NCBI GenBank assembly: GCA_045124055.1
Contig: JBGVKZ010000055.1
Span: 1 to 64,000 of the forward strand
Length of the DNA: 64,000 nt
From: CALZKI01 sp045124055
Lineage (GTDB): Bacteria > Bacillota > Clostridia > Lachnospirales > Lachnospiraceae
Direction of reading: 5' to 3'
Shown: positions 34,219-42,204 of the stretch, piece by piece
How the letters are laid out: each line of letters opens with the position of its first letter
Position numbering within the stretch: the first letter of the stretch is position 1
The notes under the pieces: generated by a model
What the model was told of the DNA's origin: nothing
The model's input: only the letters and a program-made list of their open reading frames with translations
Databases searched by the model: none
Made by a program: the position numbers and the translations under genes

Positions 34219-35367
34219 TTAAAATAATTCCATAAGTTTTAAAGCCTTTTCAATGTCATCAATAACACAATTCATTTCTTCGTATGTAATATCTTTGGGC
34301 AGTGTAAAACGAACTGTTTTCATCGCATCTTCGTCACTCATCTTGATTGCCTTTAGAACATACGATGGCTCGATAGATTTCGAGTTACATGCACTGCCAG
34401 CGCTCACCTTAATATCGCCCATGTCTAATATATACAATAAGCTCTCACTTGTTATATTTTGAGGGAATGTAACGTTCACATTATTTAACAAGCGATATTT
34501 ACGATGTCCATTCAGTTTGCAACCAAATTTGGCTTCAAGTCGATTAATAAAATAATCTCTTTTTTCACACATTTCACTCATTGCCTCATAGCTAAAGTCG
34601 CAATATTCAAGAGCCTTACTTAAACCGATGATTCCATATGTGTTCTCAGTTCCGCCACGCAAGCCACCTTCTTGTGCTCCATAAATGAGAGGCTTAATGT
34701 CTACGCTATTTCTCTTATACAAGAAGCCAATTCCTCTAAGTACAGGGCTAATTTTATGTCCGCTACAACTCATCATATCAATTCCAAGTTCTTCTACATT
34801 AATAGGAATGTGACCAAATGCTTGGGTGGCATCAACATGAAGCGTGTCATTGTATTTATGTACTAATTCAGAAATCTCTTTAATATTCTGAATTGTGCCG
34901 ATTTCATTGTTTGCCATGTTAATACTAACAAGCGTCGGCTCATATTCATGTTCATATAACAAATGTTCTAGCGATTCAAGATTGACAAGACCAAATTCGT
35001 CAACGTCACAATAATATACATTTGCGTTTAGCGCATCATTGTGAACTGCCGACAATATAGACTTGTGTTCAATCTGCGTTGTAATAATGTTTGTGAATAA
35101 CAGACCATTCATTGCACTATCATCCCAACCACGAATAGCCCAGTTATTGCTTTCACTTGCTCCACTGGTAAAATAAATTTCATCAGGTTTAGCCCCAATA
35201 AATTCAGAAATGCTTGCCCTACATTTATTAATCTTATCTTTCACATTGGTAGCGTATAAACTGGACGGATTCATCCAACTGTCTTTCATTGCGGTTGTCA
35301 TAGTGTCTACAATGATGTCATCAACATTTCTATATTTAGCAGTTGCGGCATTGTCGAGATACACCAA
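34219..35367 (-). CDS. Cysteine desulfurase, NifS/IscS type
   Basis: A 382-residue PLP enzyme that removes sulfur from cysteine and passes it on as persulfide. The PLP lysine is K205 in SCSGHKISP, with H101, N154 (NNEIG) and D179 (HVDATQAFG); the substrate loop SAGSACNS carries catalytic C327, followed by SYVLKAI. All key residues are intact. A TTG start with GGAAGGGTG ahead is used. Phage copies are rare; possible acceptors are tRNA thiolation, Fe-S assembly for radical SAM/NrdG, or DNA phosphorothioation, but no partner sulfurtransferase is visible here. Confidence 0.9.
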   Translation of the reverse strand: MVYLDNAATAKYRNVDDIIVDTMTTAMKDSWMNPSSLYATNVKDKINKCRASISEFIGAKPDEIYFTSGASESNNWAIRGWDDSAMNGLLFTNIITTQIEHKSILSAVHNDALNANVYYCDVDEFGLVNLESLEHLLYEHEYEPTLVSINMANNEIGTIQNIKEISELVHKYNDTLHVDATQAFGHIPINVEELGIDMMSCSGHKISPVLRGIGFLYKRNSVDIKPLIYGAQEGGLRGGTENTYGIIGLSKALEYCDFSYEAMSEMCEKRDYFINRLEAKFGCKLNGHRKYRLLNNVNVTFPQNITSESLLYILDMGDIKVSAGSACNSKSIEPSYVLKAIKMSDEDAMKTVRFTLPKDITYEEMNCVIDDIEKALKLMELF

Positions 35368-35368
35368 G

Positions 35369-35575
35369 TTAATACACCCTTCCTTTCCTATACGCCTTCA
35401 TCTTTCTAATCGCTTCGAAGAGCAATTTAAAATAATTACTCTCATAATATTCTTGTTTAATCTCAATGTTTTCGAAGGTTCCATTTGGACGCAATATTAG
35501 AGAAAATTCATGGTACGAACTGAGAGCATATGTAAACCCATATTTTCTACAAGCTCTAATAAAAATAAAGAACAT
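35369..35575 (-). CDS. Small hypothetical protein
   Basis: A 68-residue protein (MFFIFIRACRKYGFTYALSS, ending MKAYRKGRVY), basic and partly hydrophobic. It stops just before the cysteine desulfurase TTG start, so the two are coupled. CGAGGT is the ribosome site. The role is unknown. Confidence 0.68.
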   Translation of the reverse strand: MFFIFIRACRKYGFTYALSSYHEFSLILRPNGTFENIEIKQEYYESNYFKLLFEAIRKMKAYRKGRVY

Positions 35576-35624
35576 AATTTAACCTCGATTATTTTTTTTG
35601 CATTTCTTTTATCTTTTATATTTT

Positions 35625-35683
35625 GTTGGTATAACCTTAACTATTACCAAACATATTATACCAACACTTACAGCAATTGTCAA
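35625..35683 (-). promoter_or_regulatory. Sigma-A promoter with -10/leader inverted repeat
   Basis: TTGACA (35678-35683), 17-bp spacer and TATAAT (35655-35660). The arm TTATACCAAC covering the -10 (35656-35665) pairs with GTTGGTATAA (35625-35634), which contains the leader motif TAAGGTTATA (35630-35639). Promoter of the cysteine desulfurase operon. Confidence 0.88.
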
Positions 35684-35693
35684 TATATTTTTT

Positions 35694-36296
35694 TTATTTC
35701 AAAATAACAATTTTAGTTTCTTCTGCTAAAAACACTTCTGCGTATTGCACCCCAAACTCCAAAGCATCGTTGTGGTCTGTCATATAAATATCTATGTCGT
35801 TACCCTTTATCCCATTTCCACAATCTTGTGCTTTGTATGTATGTCCGTTTATAATAATTTCTGTTCCATATGGAATAACATCTGGGTCTACTGCTACCGA
35901 CATGCCTTCTACTAGTCTTTCTCCAGTTGCCCCATAAACAATCTCATTACCATTTTTGTCTACTGGACGGCTATTAGCCCATTTCCCACAACACTCACCG
36001 CAAGGGCAATATGCTGTTAATTTAAACCTACCTAGACTAACAGGCGATTGCGGACTTATAGTTGCTTCCGTTGCTTTGGTTATCTCTGTTGCTTCCGTCG
36101 ATTCTATAGTCTCGGAAGGCTCAACATTTTCTACGTTTTCAGAATTGCTCGTTTCTGTTTTATTATAGATTGTTTCTGTCACAATATGGCCATCTTTTGG
36201 TTGTGCTATAATCCAAAAATTATATGCAAAATATATAAATACAACTACGCAAGCAATAACGACAAATACATAAAGATTAAATTTTGATGTTTTCAA
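35694..36296 (-). CDS. Membrane-anchored 3D-domain cell wall protein
   Basis: A 200-residue protein. One membrane segment (YVFVVIACVVVFIYFAYNFW, residues 9-28) is followed by a Ser/Thr/Glu-rich linker and a 3D domain (FKLTAYCPCGECCGKWA...VAVDPDVIPYGTEI...KGNDIDIYM), the double-psi barrel found in lytic transglycosylases and resuscitation proteins. The three aspartates are present. It probably acts on peptidoglycan outside the membrane, perhaps in lysis or entry, or in host wall changes. Confidence 0.82.
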   Translation of the reverse strand: MKTSKFNLYVFVVIACVVVFIYFAYNFWIIAQPKDGHIVTETIYNKTETSNSENVENVEPSETIESTEATEITKATEATISPQSPVSLGRFKLTAYCPCGECCGKWANSRPVDKNGNEIVYGATGERLVEGMSVAVDPDVIPYGTEIIINGHTYKAQDCGNGIKGNDIDIYMTDHNDALEFGVQYAEVFLAEETKIVILK

Positions 36297-36347
36297 TACA
36301 AGTCAAGCTCCTCTTATAAAATACATGCTTTCTTTCATATAATTTTC

Positions 36348-36707
36348 TTAGTTAAAAATAGTTATTTTATAATATACATTTTGAATATTTAGAATGTACT
36401 CGTCACAACTCCCTGTCATTTTATAAAAACATTCTTTAATTTTTGAAATTAGCACATTTACAAAATATGTTCCATATGTATCGTTCCTCTTAAAAATAAG
36501 CCTATCATCTTCAACTAATATTCTAGCTTTTTTCTCAACGGTTCTCAATAAAAGCATATAAGAATCAGAAGAAAGCAGAGGGTTCTCTGGATAGGTGTCT
36601 ATATGTACTTCCACTAATCTGTTTGCGTTTCTTATGTTTTCTATTAATTTAGAATAATCTTTTTCATTAACAAATCCATATTTCGTCAAAGTGTCTTCCA
36701 TAACCAT
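36348..36707 (-). CDS. Hypothetical protein
   Basis: A 119-residue protein with helical N-terminal half and beta-rich end (YILNIQNVYYKITIF). Start at 36707 (GTAAGG ahead) or an ATG two codons later. A stable hairpin lies in its leader. The family is not recognised. Confidence 0.65.
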   Translation of the reverse strand: MVMEDTLTKYGFVNEKDYSKLIENIRNANRLVEVHIDTYPENPLLSSDSYMLLLRTVEKKARILVEDDRLIFKRNDTYGTYFVNVLISKIKECFYKMTGSCDEYILNIQNVYYKITIFN

Positions 36708-36744
36708 ATAGCCTTACCATCCTTACTATGTATATTGATGTTCC

Positions 36745-36774
36745 ACCACGAAGTACAAATAAGTACTCCGTGGT
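36745..36774. promoter_or_regulatory. 12-bp leader hairpin
   Basis: Arms ACCACGAAGTAC (36745-36756) and GTACTCCGTGGT (36763-36774), with one G-U pair in the minus sense, lie upstream of the 119-residue gene. The T run that follows is on the plus strand, so it resembles a plus-strand terminator although no plus-strand gene is seen. Confidence 0.5.
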
Positions 36775-36858
36775 TTCTTTTTCTAAAAATTATATTACTA
36801 TAATTTTGAGAAAATTACAATACCCTATCGAACGCTTGTTTGATAGAAATTTTAGCCA

Positions 36859-37809
36859 TCAGAAACATTCTAAGTGTCCCTTAACCAATTCACGAAAATT
36901 CGTTGTTTCAATGTTGCTGTTGCAACGTATCAACTCCTTTTCTATTGTCAAATGGGCAGTTCTGTTTCTGCTGTTGTCGGCAAACGCTTCTGCCAAGGAA
37001 ATATCGTTCTTTTTTAATTCAGATTTAATCCTATACATAAGACCAGATGCAAACAACTGCAATGGTAATAATGAATGCTCTAAGTAATTCTGTGCTATCT
37101 TTCTCAACTTGGAATAATAACTGAAGCGATAGCTGCCGTTTGAAGCAGTGGTTCTATGTTCAACCTTAAAGATACTGTCTTGATATACGCCACGCATATC
37201 AACATTGCATACACCAAAACGATTTGGTCTTTGCCATTCGTTTATAGTTGAAAGTTGTTTTAAGTCTTTAGCAAATCTCTCTGGTACTTTAATCTTGTAT
37301 GAGTGACCATTATCTTCATGTATCAAAACCATCCCATCGTCGTTTATGTCTGAGTTACGGAGGTTCTTAATAACACTCAAATCTTCAGAATAAATCCCAT
37401 TCCAAATGCACCCAAACAACAGTTCGTAATATAAAGCGTTGTATTCTTCATACATTGCAATATCTTTCACAACCCTTTGGTATTCGTCGCCAGATATAAA
37501 TTTCTTTTTAGCGTTTGGCTTAGCCTTCTTCCATAGCAATTTCTTGTCCAAAGACTGAATTATCTGATATAAATTGTCATTATTAGCTATATTCTGCTCA
37601 TACAACCACTTGCTGTAAGAACCTAAAATGTAACATACAGTAACAATTTCCTTTTGGCTATTTGGTCTTCTATCCAATATAAATTGTTCCAACTCCATAA
37701 TACTATAATTTTCTATGTTGCCGTTTACATTTTTAAGTGCATACTTGGCTACTTTTTTACTGTTAGATGATTCGATTGATTCAATAAATCGCTCTATATT
37801 GCCGTTCAT
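36859..37809 (-). CDS. Tyrosine recombinase-fold protein, possibly MrpR-like
   Basis: A 316-residue protein with an N-terminal core-binding-like helical domain (FILDRRPNSQKEIVTVCYIL) and a middle resembling a recombinase catalytic fold (YYELLFGCIWNGIYSEDLSV). The usual Arg-His-x-x-Arg-Tyr set is not clear, which fits catalytically dead regulators such as the SPbeta MrpR group. AAGGGAAG precedes the ATG. It could instead be a divergent active integrase. Confidence 0.55.
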   Translation of the reverse strand: MNGNIERFIESIESSNSKKVAKYALKNVNGNIENYSIMELEQFILDRRPNSQKEIVTVCYILGSYSKWLYEQNIANNDNLYQIIQSLDKKLLWKKAKPNAKKKFISGDEYQRVVKDIAMYEEYNALYYELLFGCIWNGIYSEDLSVIKNLRNSDINDDGMVLIHEDNGHSYKIKVPERFAKDLKQLSTINEWQRPNRFGVCNVDMRGVYQDSIFKVEHRTTASNGSYRFSYYSKLRKIAQNYLEHSLLPLQLFASGLMYRIKSELKKNDISLAEAFADNSRNRTAHLTIEKELIRCNSNIETTNFRELVKGHLECF

Positions 37810-37910
37810 GACTTATCTTCCCTTCGTATTATACCGTTTTTATTTTATAATACCACATTATAGATAAATCAATCAACAATACAGACTTGACAATCTCTTT
37901 TTATATAATC

Positions 37911-38060
37911 TTAGGAATTAGACAACTTCTTTTCGGCGTTGTGCTTTACTGGTACAAAAACTATAACTGGCTTTTCTTTTGTCTTGTCTACTGTCACACG
38001 CCATTTCTTACCATTGTTGAAGATATAGTTCAATTTACGACCATTACAATACACATTCAA
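37911..38060 (-). CDS. Small basic protein (TTG start)
   Basis: A 49-residue ORF starting at TTG with AAGGTGATA ahead. NGRKLNYIFNNGKKWRVTVD followed by VIVFVPVKHN gives a small beta-rich, basic protein of the type common in phage accessory regions. The function is unknown. Confidence 0.6.
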   Translation of the reverse strand: MNVYCNGRKLNYIFNNGKKWRVTVDKTKEKPVIVFVPVKHNAEKKLSNS

Positions 38061-38099
38061 CTAATATCACCTTCTAACTATGTGAATAAAACTATGTTT

Positions 38100-38270
38100 T
38101 TAAGTGGTCAATAACTTTTCAATAGCCTCTTTATTTAACGGAATTACATTGCCATCTTTGTCTTGAAATTGCAAAGTAAAACCATTATCTGCAACCATAC
38201 TTGTATAGTCGCCACTTTCTGCCGTGCCAAAACCTACTATATTAAAACTAAAATCTAATTCTTTATTCAT
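38100..38270 (-). CDS. Small hypothetical protein
   Basis: A 56-residue acidic protein (MNKELDFSFNIVGFGTAESG...), with FTLQFQDKDGNVIPLNKEAI near the end. It follows the AGAGGT ribosome site and ends directly at the next junction. The role is unknown. Confidence 0.65.
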   Translation of the reverse strand: MNKELDFSFNIVGFGTAESGDYTSMVADNGFTLQFQDKDGNVIPLNKEAIEKLLTT

Positions 38271-38279
38271 ATCTACCTC

Positions 38280-38636
38280 TTAATTCGTAGCATAAATAGC
38301 AATTACTTTCTTCCAGTAAGGTTCATACTTTTCTACTTCTCGCTTAATAGCTTCTTCATATTCTTCTTCTGGATTATCATAATACTCATCATAAAGGTCA
38401 TCTGCGATTTTCTCTTCTAGTCTATCTCTGTCTGCGAACACAGCATCGTCATAGTCATAATAATCGTAATCAAGAATTTCAGTTACATCAAACGAAATAC
38501 TGCTACAATATGTCCATCCCCAATAATCACAGCTTGCATCTTCTCCTGCAAGAACCACAATCGGTAAATCTGGATTTTCCAAAATTAACTTTTTTAGTTC
38601 GTCTGAATTCTTTGTTAATGAATAAGTTCTACTCAT
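38280..38636 (-). CDS. Acidic hypothetical protein
   Basis: A 118-residue protein, strongly acidic (DYDYYDYDDAVFADRDRLEE; EEYEEAIKREVEKYEP). LPIVVLAGEDASCDYWGWTY looks like a conserved phage family start. High negative charge suggests DNA mimicry or protein binding, but this is only an inference. Confidence 0.7.
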   Translation of the reverse strand: MSRTYSLTKNSDELKKLILENPDLPIVVLAGEDASCDYWGWTYCSSISFDVTEILDYDYYDYDDAVFADRDRLEEKIADDLYDEYYDNPEEEYEEAIKREVEKYEPYWKKVIAIYATN

Positions 38637-38639
38637 TGT

Positions 38640-39065
38640 TTATACCTCGTCATAAAATGGGTCATTTACATCATTATAATAGTCATCGGCTTCGCAACAA
38701 TTATACCAACAGAATTCTACAAGACGAACATAATTCATATCAATATTTGGGTCAATCTTCTGAAATACAGGAAGATACTTCGCCTTTTCGCTATCATATA
38801 ATGCTCTCGTCTTACCATATTCGCCATCTGCGTCATATTCATAATCAAGAATATAATCAAAGAATGGACTTTCAGTAGGAGCAACTTGAAACTTTCCTAC
38901 AGTAGCATAGTCAAAAACGTCAGGAAGTGCCGACTCTAAATACCAAGAAAAATCGTCTTCGTGATTTTCGTTTGGATACTTCTGTGCAATAATACTCTTA
39001 ATATAACTCATATCAATGCGTTCCATAGGAACACGCAATACCTTTTCTCTTACATAAGTACTCAT
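38640..39065 (-). CDS. Acidic hypothetical protein
   Basis: A 141-residue acidic protein with LRVPMERIDMSYIKSIIAQK near the start and FCWYNCCEADDYYNDVND near the end. It is paired with the acidic gene after it. No known motif. Confidence 0.68.
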   Translation of the reverse strand: MSTYVREKVLRVPMERIDMSYIKSIIAQKYPNENHEDDFSWYLESALPDVFDYATVGKFQVAPTESPFFDYILDYEYDADGEYGKTRALYDSEKAKYLPVFQKIDPNIDMNYVRLVEFCWYNCCEADDYYNDVNDPFYDEV

Positions 39066-39078
39066 ATAAATTTACCTC

Positions 39079-39300
39079 TTACTTACACAAATTTTCATAC
39101 ATATGCTTGTATTCAAGCAACTCTTCATACTCTTCTTTGGTCAAACAAACGTCATCTTTATGTTTTTCTATTAAGCTAATAGCATTAGCCCCCATAAGCA
39201 ATGCGGTTCTTAATGCTGTTTTACCACAAGCTCTGCCACCTTTTTGAACCTCATATTTATAGGCATTAAAAAGAATGCTTTCGGCTTCCTTACCTGTCAT
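39079..39300 (-). CDS. Small protein with GGRACGKT loop
   Basis: A 73-residue protein (MTGKEAESILFNAYKYEVQK) with QKGGRACGKTALRTALLMGA, where GRACGKT looks like a short P-loop, and an acidic helical end. The start at 39300 has GAGGTG ahead. Without a second ATPase motif the nucleotide-binding idea is weak. Confidence 0.62.
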   Translation of the reverse strand: MTGKEAESILFNAYKYEVQKGGRACGKTALRTALLMGANAISLIEKHKDDVCLTKEEYEELLEYKHMYENLCK

Positions 39301-39325
39301 ATAACACACCTCAAAGTTAATAAAA

Positions 39326-39820
39326 TTAAGTTTTTAAGTGACGGATTCTTTCTGCTCTTCTTTGTAAATAACCATCTTTGCCGCCACGAACAGTTTTCCA
39401 ATATTCTTTTTCTTCATCAGAACCATATCGAATAAATTTATAGAAATTATTATCATAAATATTATTCATAGCATCAAGAACATTATCTATATAAAAAGTA
39501 TCTACAATATCACAAGGTTCTGTACTAATAAATTCATTAAGCATACAATCTTTTGTATGTGAAAATGCTTTTCTGTTTACTACATATATATAACCATTTG
39601 TATTAAACACCTTTTCAATAGCACCCTCGACTAATTCAATTAAAGTATATGTATAGCCATCATAATCTTCTTTTAATAAAACCTCATTTACATCAAATTT
39701 ACCAGCTCTAACAAGGGCATAATATAAGTCTGCTGTTGCATATACTAATGGTTCATAATGAAATGATTTATGTGGAATAAGTTTTCTTTCTATATATGTA
39801 TTACTGCCGTGATATAACAT
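39326..39820 (-). CDS. Hypothetical protein, possible ADP-ribosyltransferase fold
   Basis: A 164-residue protein beginning MLYHGSNTYIERKLIPHKSF followed by PLVYATADLYYALVRAG. The YHGS start and VYAT segment resemble ADP-ribosyltransferase-fold proteins that pair a YHGT/S histidine with a later acidic residue. The rest is mostly polar and no clear catalytic glutamate is visible, so the assignment is tentative. Confidence 0.5.
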   Translation of the reverse strand: MLYHGSNTYIERKLIPHKSFHYEPLVYATADLYYALVRAGKFDVNEVLLKEDYDGYTYTLIELVEGAIEKVFNTNGYIYVVNRKAFSHTKDCMLNEFISTEPCDIVDTFYIDNVLDAMNNIYDNNFYKFIRYGSDEEKEYWKTVRGGKDGYLQRRAERIRHLKT

Positions 39821-39845
39821 AAACCCTCCACTTAAAATATAATTT

Positions 39846-40109
39846 TTATTTGCTCCAATTCAACTCTATATACTTCTTATTTAATTCTTGTTGCGTGACA
39901 ACCCAATCAAATAAATCTGCCTTGCTGTAATATGTAAGACTACCTATTGTTTGTGGGAATTCCACGCTTAGCTCTTTGTCCTCATAGGCATCAAACCAAT
40001 GCTCGTCTACAAAATGATTATTTTCAAAGTAACTCACTCGATACATACCACACTCTTTGTCATGGTCAACAATCCAGTCATCACTTTCTGAAATTCTAAT
40101 TAAACTCAT
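39846..40109 (-). CDS. Hypothetical protein
   Basis: An 87-residue acidic protein (RISESDDWIVDHDKECGMYR, NHFVDEHWFDAYED) with aromatic-rich strands. No cysteine pairs or known family. It is one of the run of small genes here. Confidence 0.65.
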   Translation of the reverse strand: MSLIRISESDDWIVDHDKECGMYRVSYFENNHFVDEHWFDAYEDKELSVEFPQTIGSLTYYSKADLFDWVVTQQELNKKYIELNWSK

Positions 40110-40118
40110 CTTTATACC

Positions 40119-40586
40119 TCAAACCAATGTTCGCAAATAACTCTTATAATCTACTTCTGTATAATAATGTTTATTTGCTATCTCCATACATTCCTCATTC
40201 ATCCAAGGATTTATACCTTCGTCCTCTAATGCGACGAACCATTTTCCAATAAGCATCTTGATATCTTTGCCTTGTTTATAAACAACTTCGTTTAATGCTT
40301 TTAGTGTTCTGATGTGACTATCCTCTTGATATTTACTAATTATAATATACACCACATCATCAGAATAAATAGTATCAGTGCCAAAGTCTTGAATTTCATC
40401 TGGTGTAACAAAAGTATCTGGAGGCGACAGTCTTTTAATCTCTACTTTTGTATTTGTAAAACCAGTAACCTGTCCAACAAACTTACATTTTCTGACGGTA
40501 CTGCTACCAGTTCTTTCATTTTTTAGATAAACCACCACATCATCTATGTGAAGCGCCTCTTTTGTAAAGTTATACATTATGTTCAT
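40119..40586 (-). CDS. Hypothetical protein
   Basis: A 155-residue protein. A beta-rich first half (DDVVVYLKNERTGSSTVRKC KFVG) precedes a helical half (ISKYQEDSHIRTLKALNEV). It overlaps the upstream gene by 17 bases and starts at an ATG with GAGAGGT. No function recognised. Confidence 0.68.
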   Translation of the reverse strand: MNIMYNFTKEALHIDDVVVYLKNERTGSSTVRKCKFVGQVTGFTNTKVEIKRLSPPDTFVTPDEIQDFGTDTIYSDDVVYIIISKYQEDSHIRTLKALNEVVYKQGKDIKMLIGKWFVALEDEGINPWMNEECMEIANKHYYTEVDYKSYLRTLV

Positions 40587-40989
40587 TATTCGACCTCTCT
40601 AAAGCCTTCTTCAAATCTTTTGCCGAAATAGGATTCACTGTTGGAAGTTCGCTAAATTTTTCAGCAATCTCCAATATTTCAACAACGCCCAGTTGATTTC
40701 TCAACCTCTTCAGTTCTTTTTCGTGATATTCTATATTTTTCAGCACTTCTGTCTTGTTTAAATCATTAAAATAATAATTTCCAATCTGATAATACCCCTT
40801 AAAACCATGTTCTGCTTGGTATCTGGTTATATCATCTTCGGATAAATCATAGTCATTTACCCAAAACACTTCGTTAAAACAACGATTCTTACAGTTATCA
40901 CATGCGCAAACATGAACGATTCTGCCAGTTTCACCTTCTGTGGTAATTACCTTGTCTCCCACATTAAATATATAATCTTTAATATCCAT
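40570..40989 (-). CDS. Hypothetical protein with Cys cluster
   Basis: A 139-residue protein with a small beta-barrel-like start (YIFNVGDKVITTEGETGRIV) and a cysteine cluster HVCACDNCKNRCFNEV near residues 27-42, likely a metal site. The C-terminus is a charged helix. It is the first gene after the promoter at 41059. Confidence 0.7.
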   Translation of the reverse strand: MDIKDYIFNVGDKVITTEGETGRIVHVCACDNCKNRCFNEVFWVNDYDLSEDDITRYQAEHGFKGYYQIGNYYFNDLNKTEVLKNIEYHEKELKRLRNQLGVVEILEIAEKFSELPTVNPISAKDLKKALERSNNEHNV

Positions 40990-40999
40990 ATGTACCCCA

Positions 41000-41087
41000 T
41001 ATAACTTTAATAATTAAAATATGCTATAATCTAATTGCCAATATTTTCTTACAACTAGATTATAGCATATTCTTACACTAATGTCAA
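41000..41087 (-). promoter_or_regulatory. Sigma-A promoter with 14-bp inverted repeat
   Basis: TTGACA (41082-41087), 17-bp spacer and TATAAT (41059-41064). A perfect 14-bp inverted repeat has one arm over the -10 (41056-41069) and the other in the leader (41020-41033). The leader motif TAAAGTTATA follows (41000-41009). The layout would suit a dimeric repressor. Confidence 0.88.
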
Positions 41088-41105
41088 TACCTCCCATATA
41101 TAATT

Positions 41106-41432
41106 TTAACTATTCTTTTCTGCCTCTGCCTTTGTTACAAAAAATTTATACTCGCCAAATTTGTCTTCGACCATTTTTTCGTCCACTAATTGCCAATCGA
41201 TTGATATAATATTTGTTAATGGGTACATTACATCACAATTATCTTTTAAGTATCCGTCACTTTTGATGTCAATCATTATAAATTCTGGAACACTGCACAG
41301 AAATCTTTCGGCAATTCCATACTTATATTCAAAACCCGTATGTGTGTTACCATCTACTGTAGTAAAAACAGGTTTGAACTTTTGAAGAGTTACCATCTTC
41401 TTTTTAAATAATTTCTTTTTGAACAATCCCAT
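41106..41432 (-). CDS. Hypothetical protein
   Basis: A 108-residue protein (FKPVFTTVDGNTHTGFEYKY; MYPLTNIISIDWQLVDEKMV) with a basic N-terminus and beta-rich body. The family resembles phage proteins of unknown role. Its stop lies just upstream of the promoter at 41059. Confidence 0.66.
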   Translation of the reverse strand: MGLFKKKLFKKKMVTLQKFKPVFTTVDGNTHTGFEYKYGIAERFLCSVPEFIMIDIKSDGYLKDNCDVMYPLTNIISIDWQLVDEKMVEDKFGEYKFFVTKAEAEKNS

Positions 41433-41458
41433 ACTTACCTCTTAAAAGTATATTTTTT

Positions 41459-41698
41459 TTAGTTATTCTTAGAAAGAAATTCACCTAAGTCTCTTAAAAC
41501 ATCATATGTGTTACGATAATAACCATACTCTGTTCTAACTTTTATTCCCAAGCCTTCTAAATAATTTACCGCCGATGAAACCTTTTGCTGTCTATCTAGT
41601 TCTTCATTCATTGTTTCATTGTATGTTAAAGTCCCTTGTCCACACAATAAACTACTCAACTTCCCAAAATTGATTCGATTAAATTCTAGTTCATTCAT
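41459..41698 (-). CDS. Hypothetical protein
   Basis: A 79-residue protein (LEFNRINFGKLSSLLCGQGT), helical, with YYRNTYDVLRDLGEFLSKNN at the end. No motif recognised. Confidence 0.62.
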   Translation of the reverse strand: MNELEFNRINFGKLSSLLCGQGTLTYNETMNEELDRQQKVSSAVNYLEGLGIKVRTEYGYYRNTYDVLRDLGEFLSKNN

Positions 41699-41721
41699 AT
41701 AACTTCACCACTTAAAACTTT

Positions 41722-42009
41722 TTATGTTGTAAAATATTCGCCAACTATTGTTAGTTTTTCATTCACATCAAGAACCATATCCTTAACATAATCGTTTTTA
41801 CATCTGCCTCTGTTCATTCTAAAAACAAACGGGCTTGGTTCTGTCGAATCTACATAGTATTCTTTATTGCAGTTCTTACATGTTTCTTTAGAATATTCGT
41901 CATCTGGTAATTCTTTGAATTTGTAAAAATGTTGCCAAGTTAAATTATATTCATTTTCATAGTCACAATTGGGGCAACGCCAATAGCTAAAAATATCACA
42001 CATGCTCAT
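41722..42009 (-). CDS. Zinc-ribbon protein
   Basis: A 95-residue protein with YWRCPNCDYENEYNL and ETCKNCNKEYYVD, two CXXC pairs forming a zinc ribbon. The start at 42009 overlaps the end of the upstream gene. It is one of several ribbon proteins in this arm that may bind nucleic acid or proteins. Confidence 0.68.
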   Translation of the reverse strand: MSMCDIFSYWRCPNCDYENEYNLTWQHFYKFKELPDDEYSKETCKNCNKEYYVDSTEPSPFVFRMNRGRCKNDYVKDMVLDVNEKLTIVGEYFTT

Positions 42010-42193
42010 ATGGACACCCACTATCATATCCAAGATTTGGCATTCCTACTTCACTATCATAATCAAAGCTCGAATAAACGCCATTAGGCTTATAGCTAAT
42101 AAAACAATTATTATGCCTCTTCACAAAGTCTTCTACAAATTCTTCGATTGACTTATAACCTAAATCATTTATAAATTTTATACTATAAAACAT
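41996..42193 (-). CDS. Hypothetical protein
   Basis: A 65-residue protein (IKFINDLGYKSIEEFVEDFV; FDYDSEVGMPNLGYDSGC), acidic, overlapping the zinc-ribbon gene by 14 bases. The role is unknown. Confidence 0.6.
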   Translation of the reverse strand: MFYSIKFINDLGYKSIEEFVEDFVKRHNNCFISYKPNGVYSSFDYDSEVGMPNLGYDSGCPYEHV

Positions 42194-42204
42194 AATTCCA
42201 CCGT

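Noticed and set aside
34219..35367. Reading the cysteine desulfurase as DndA of a DNA phosphorothioation system
   Set aside because: No DndB, DndC, DndD or DndE-like gene is visible in the window, so the assignment would rest on one generic enzyme.
37886..37913. TTGACA on the plus strand near 37886 followed by TATAAT-like sequence
   Set aside because: The spacing between the two boxes is only about 11-12 bp, too short for sigma-A, and no plus-strand gene follows.
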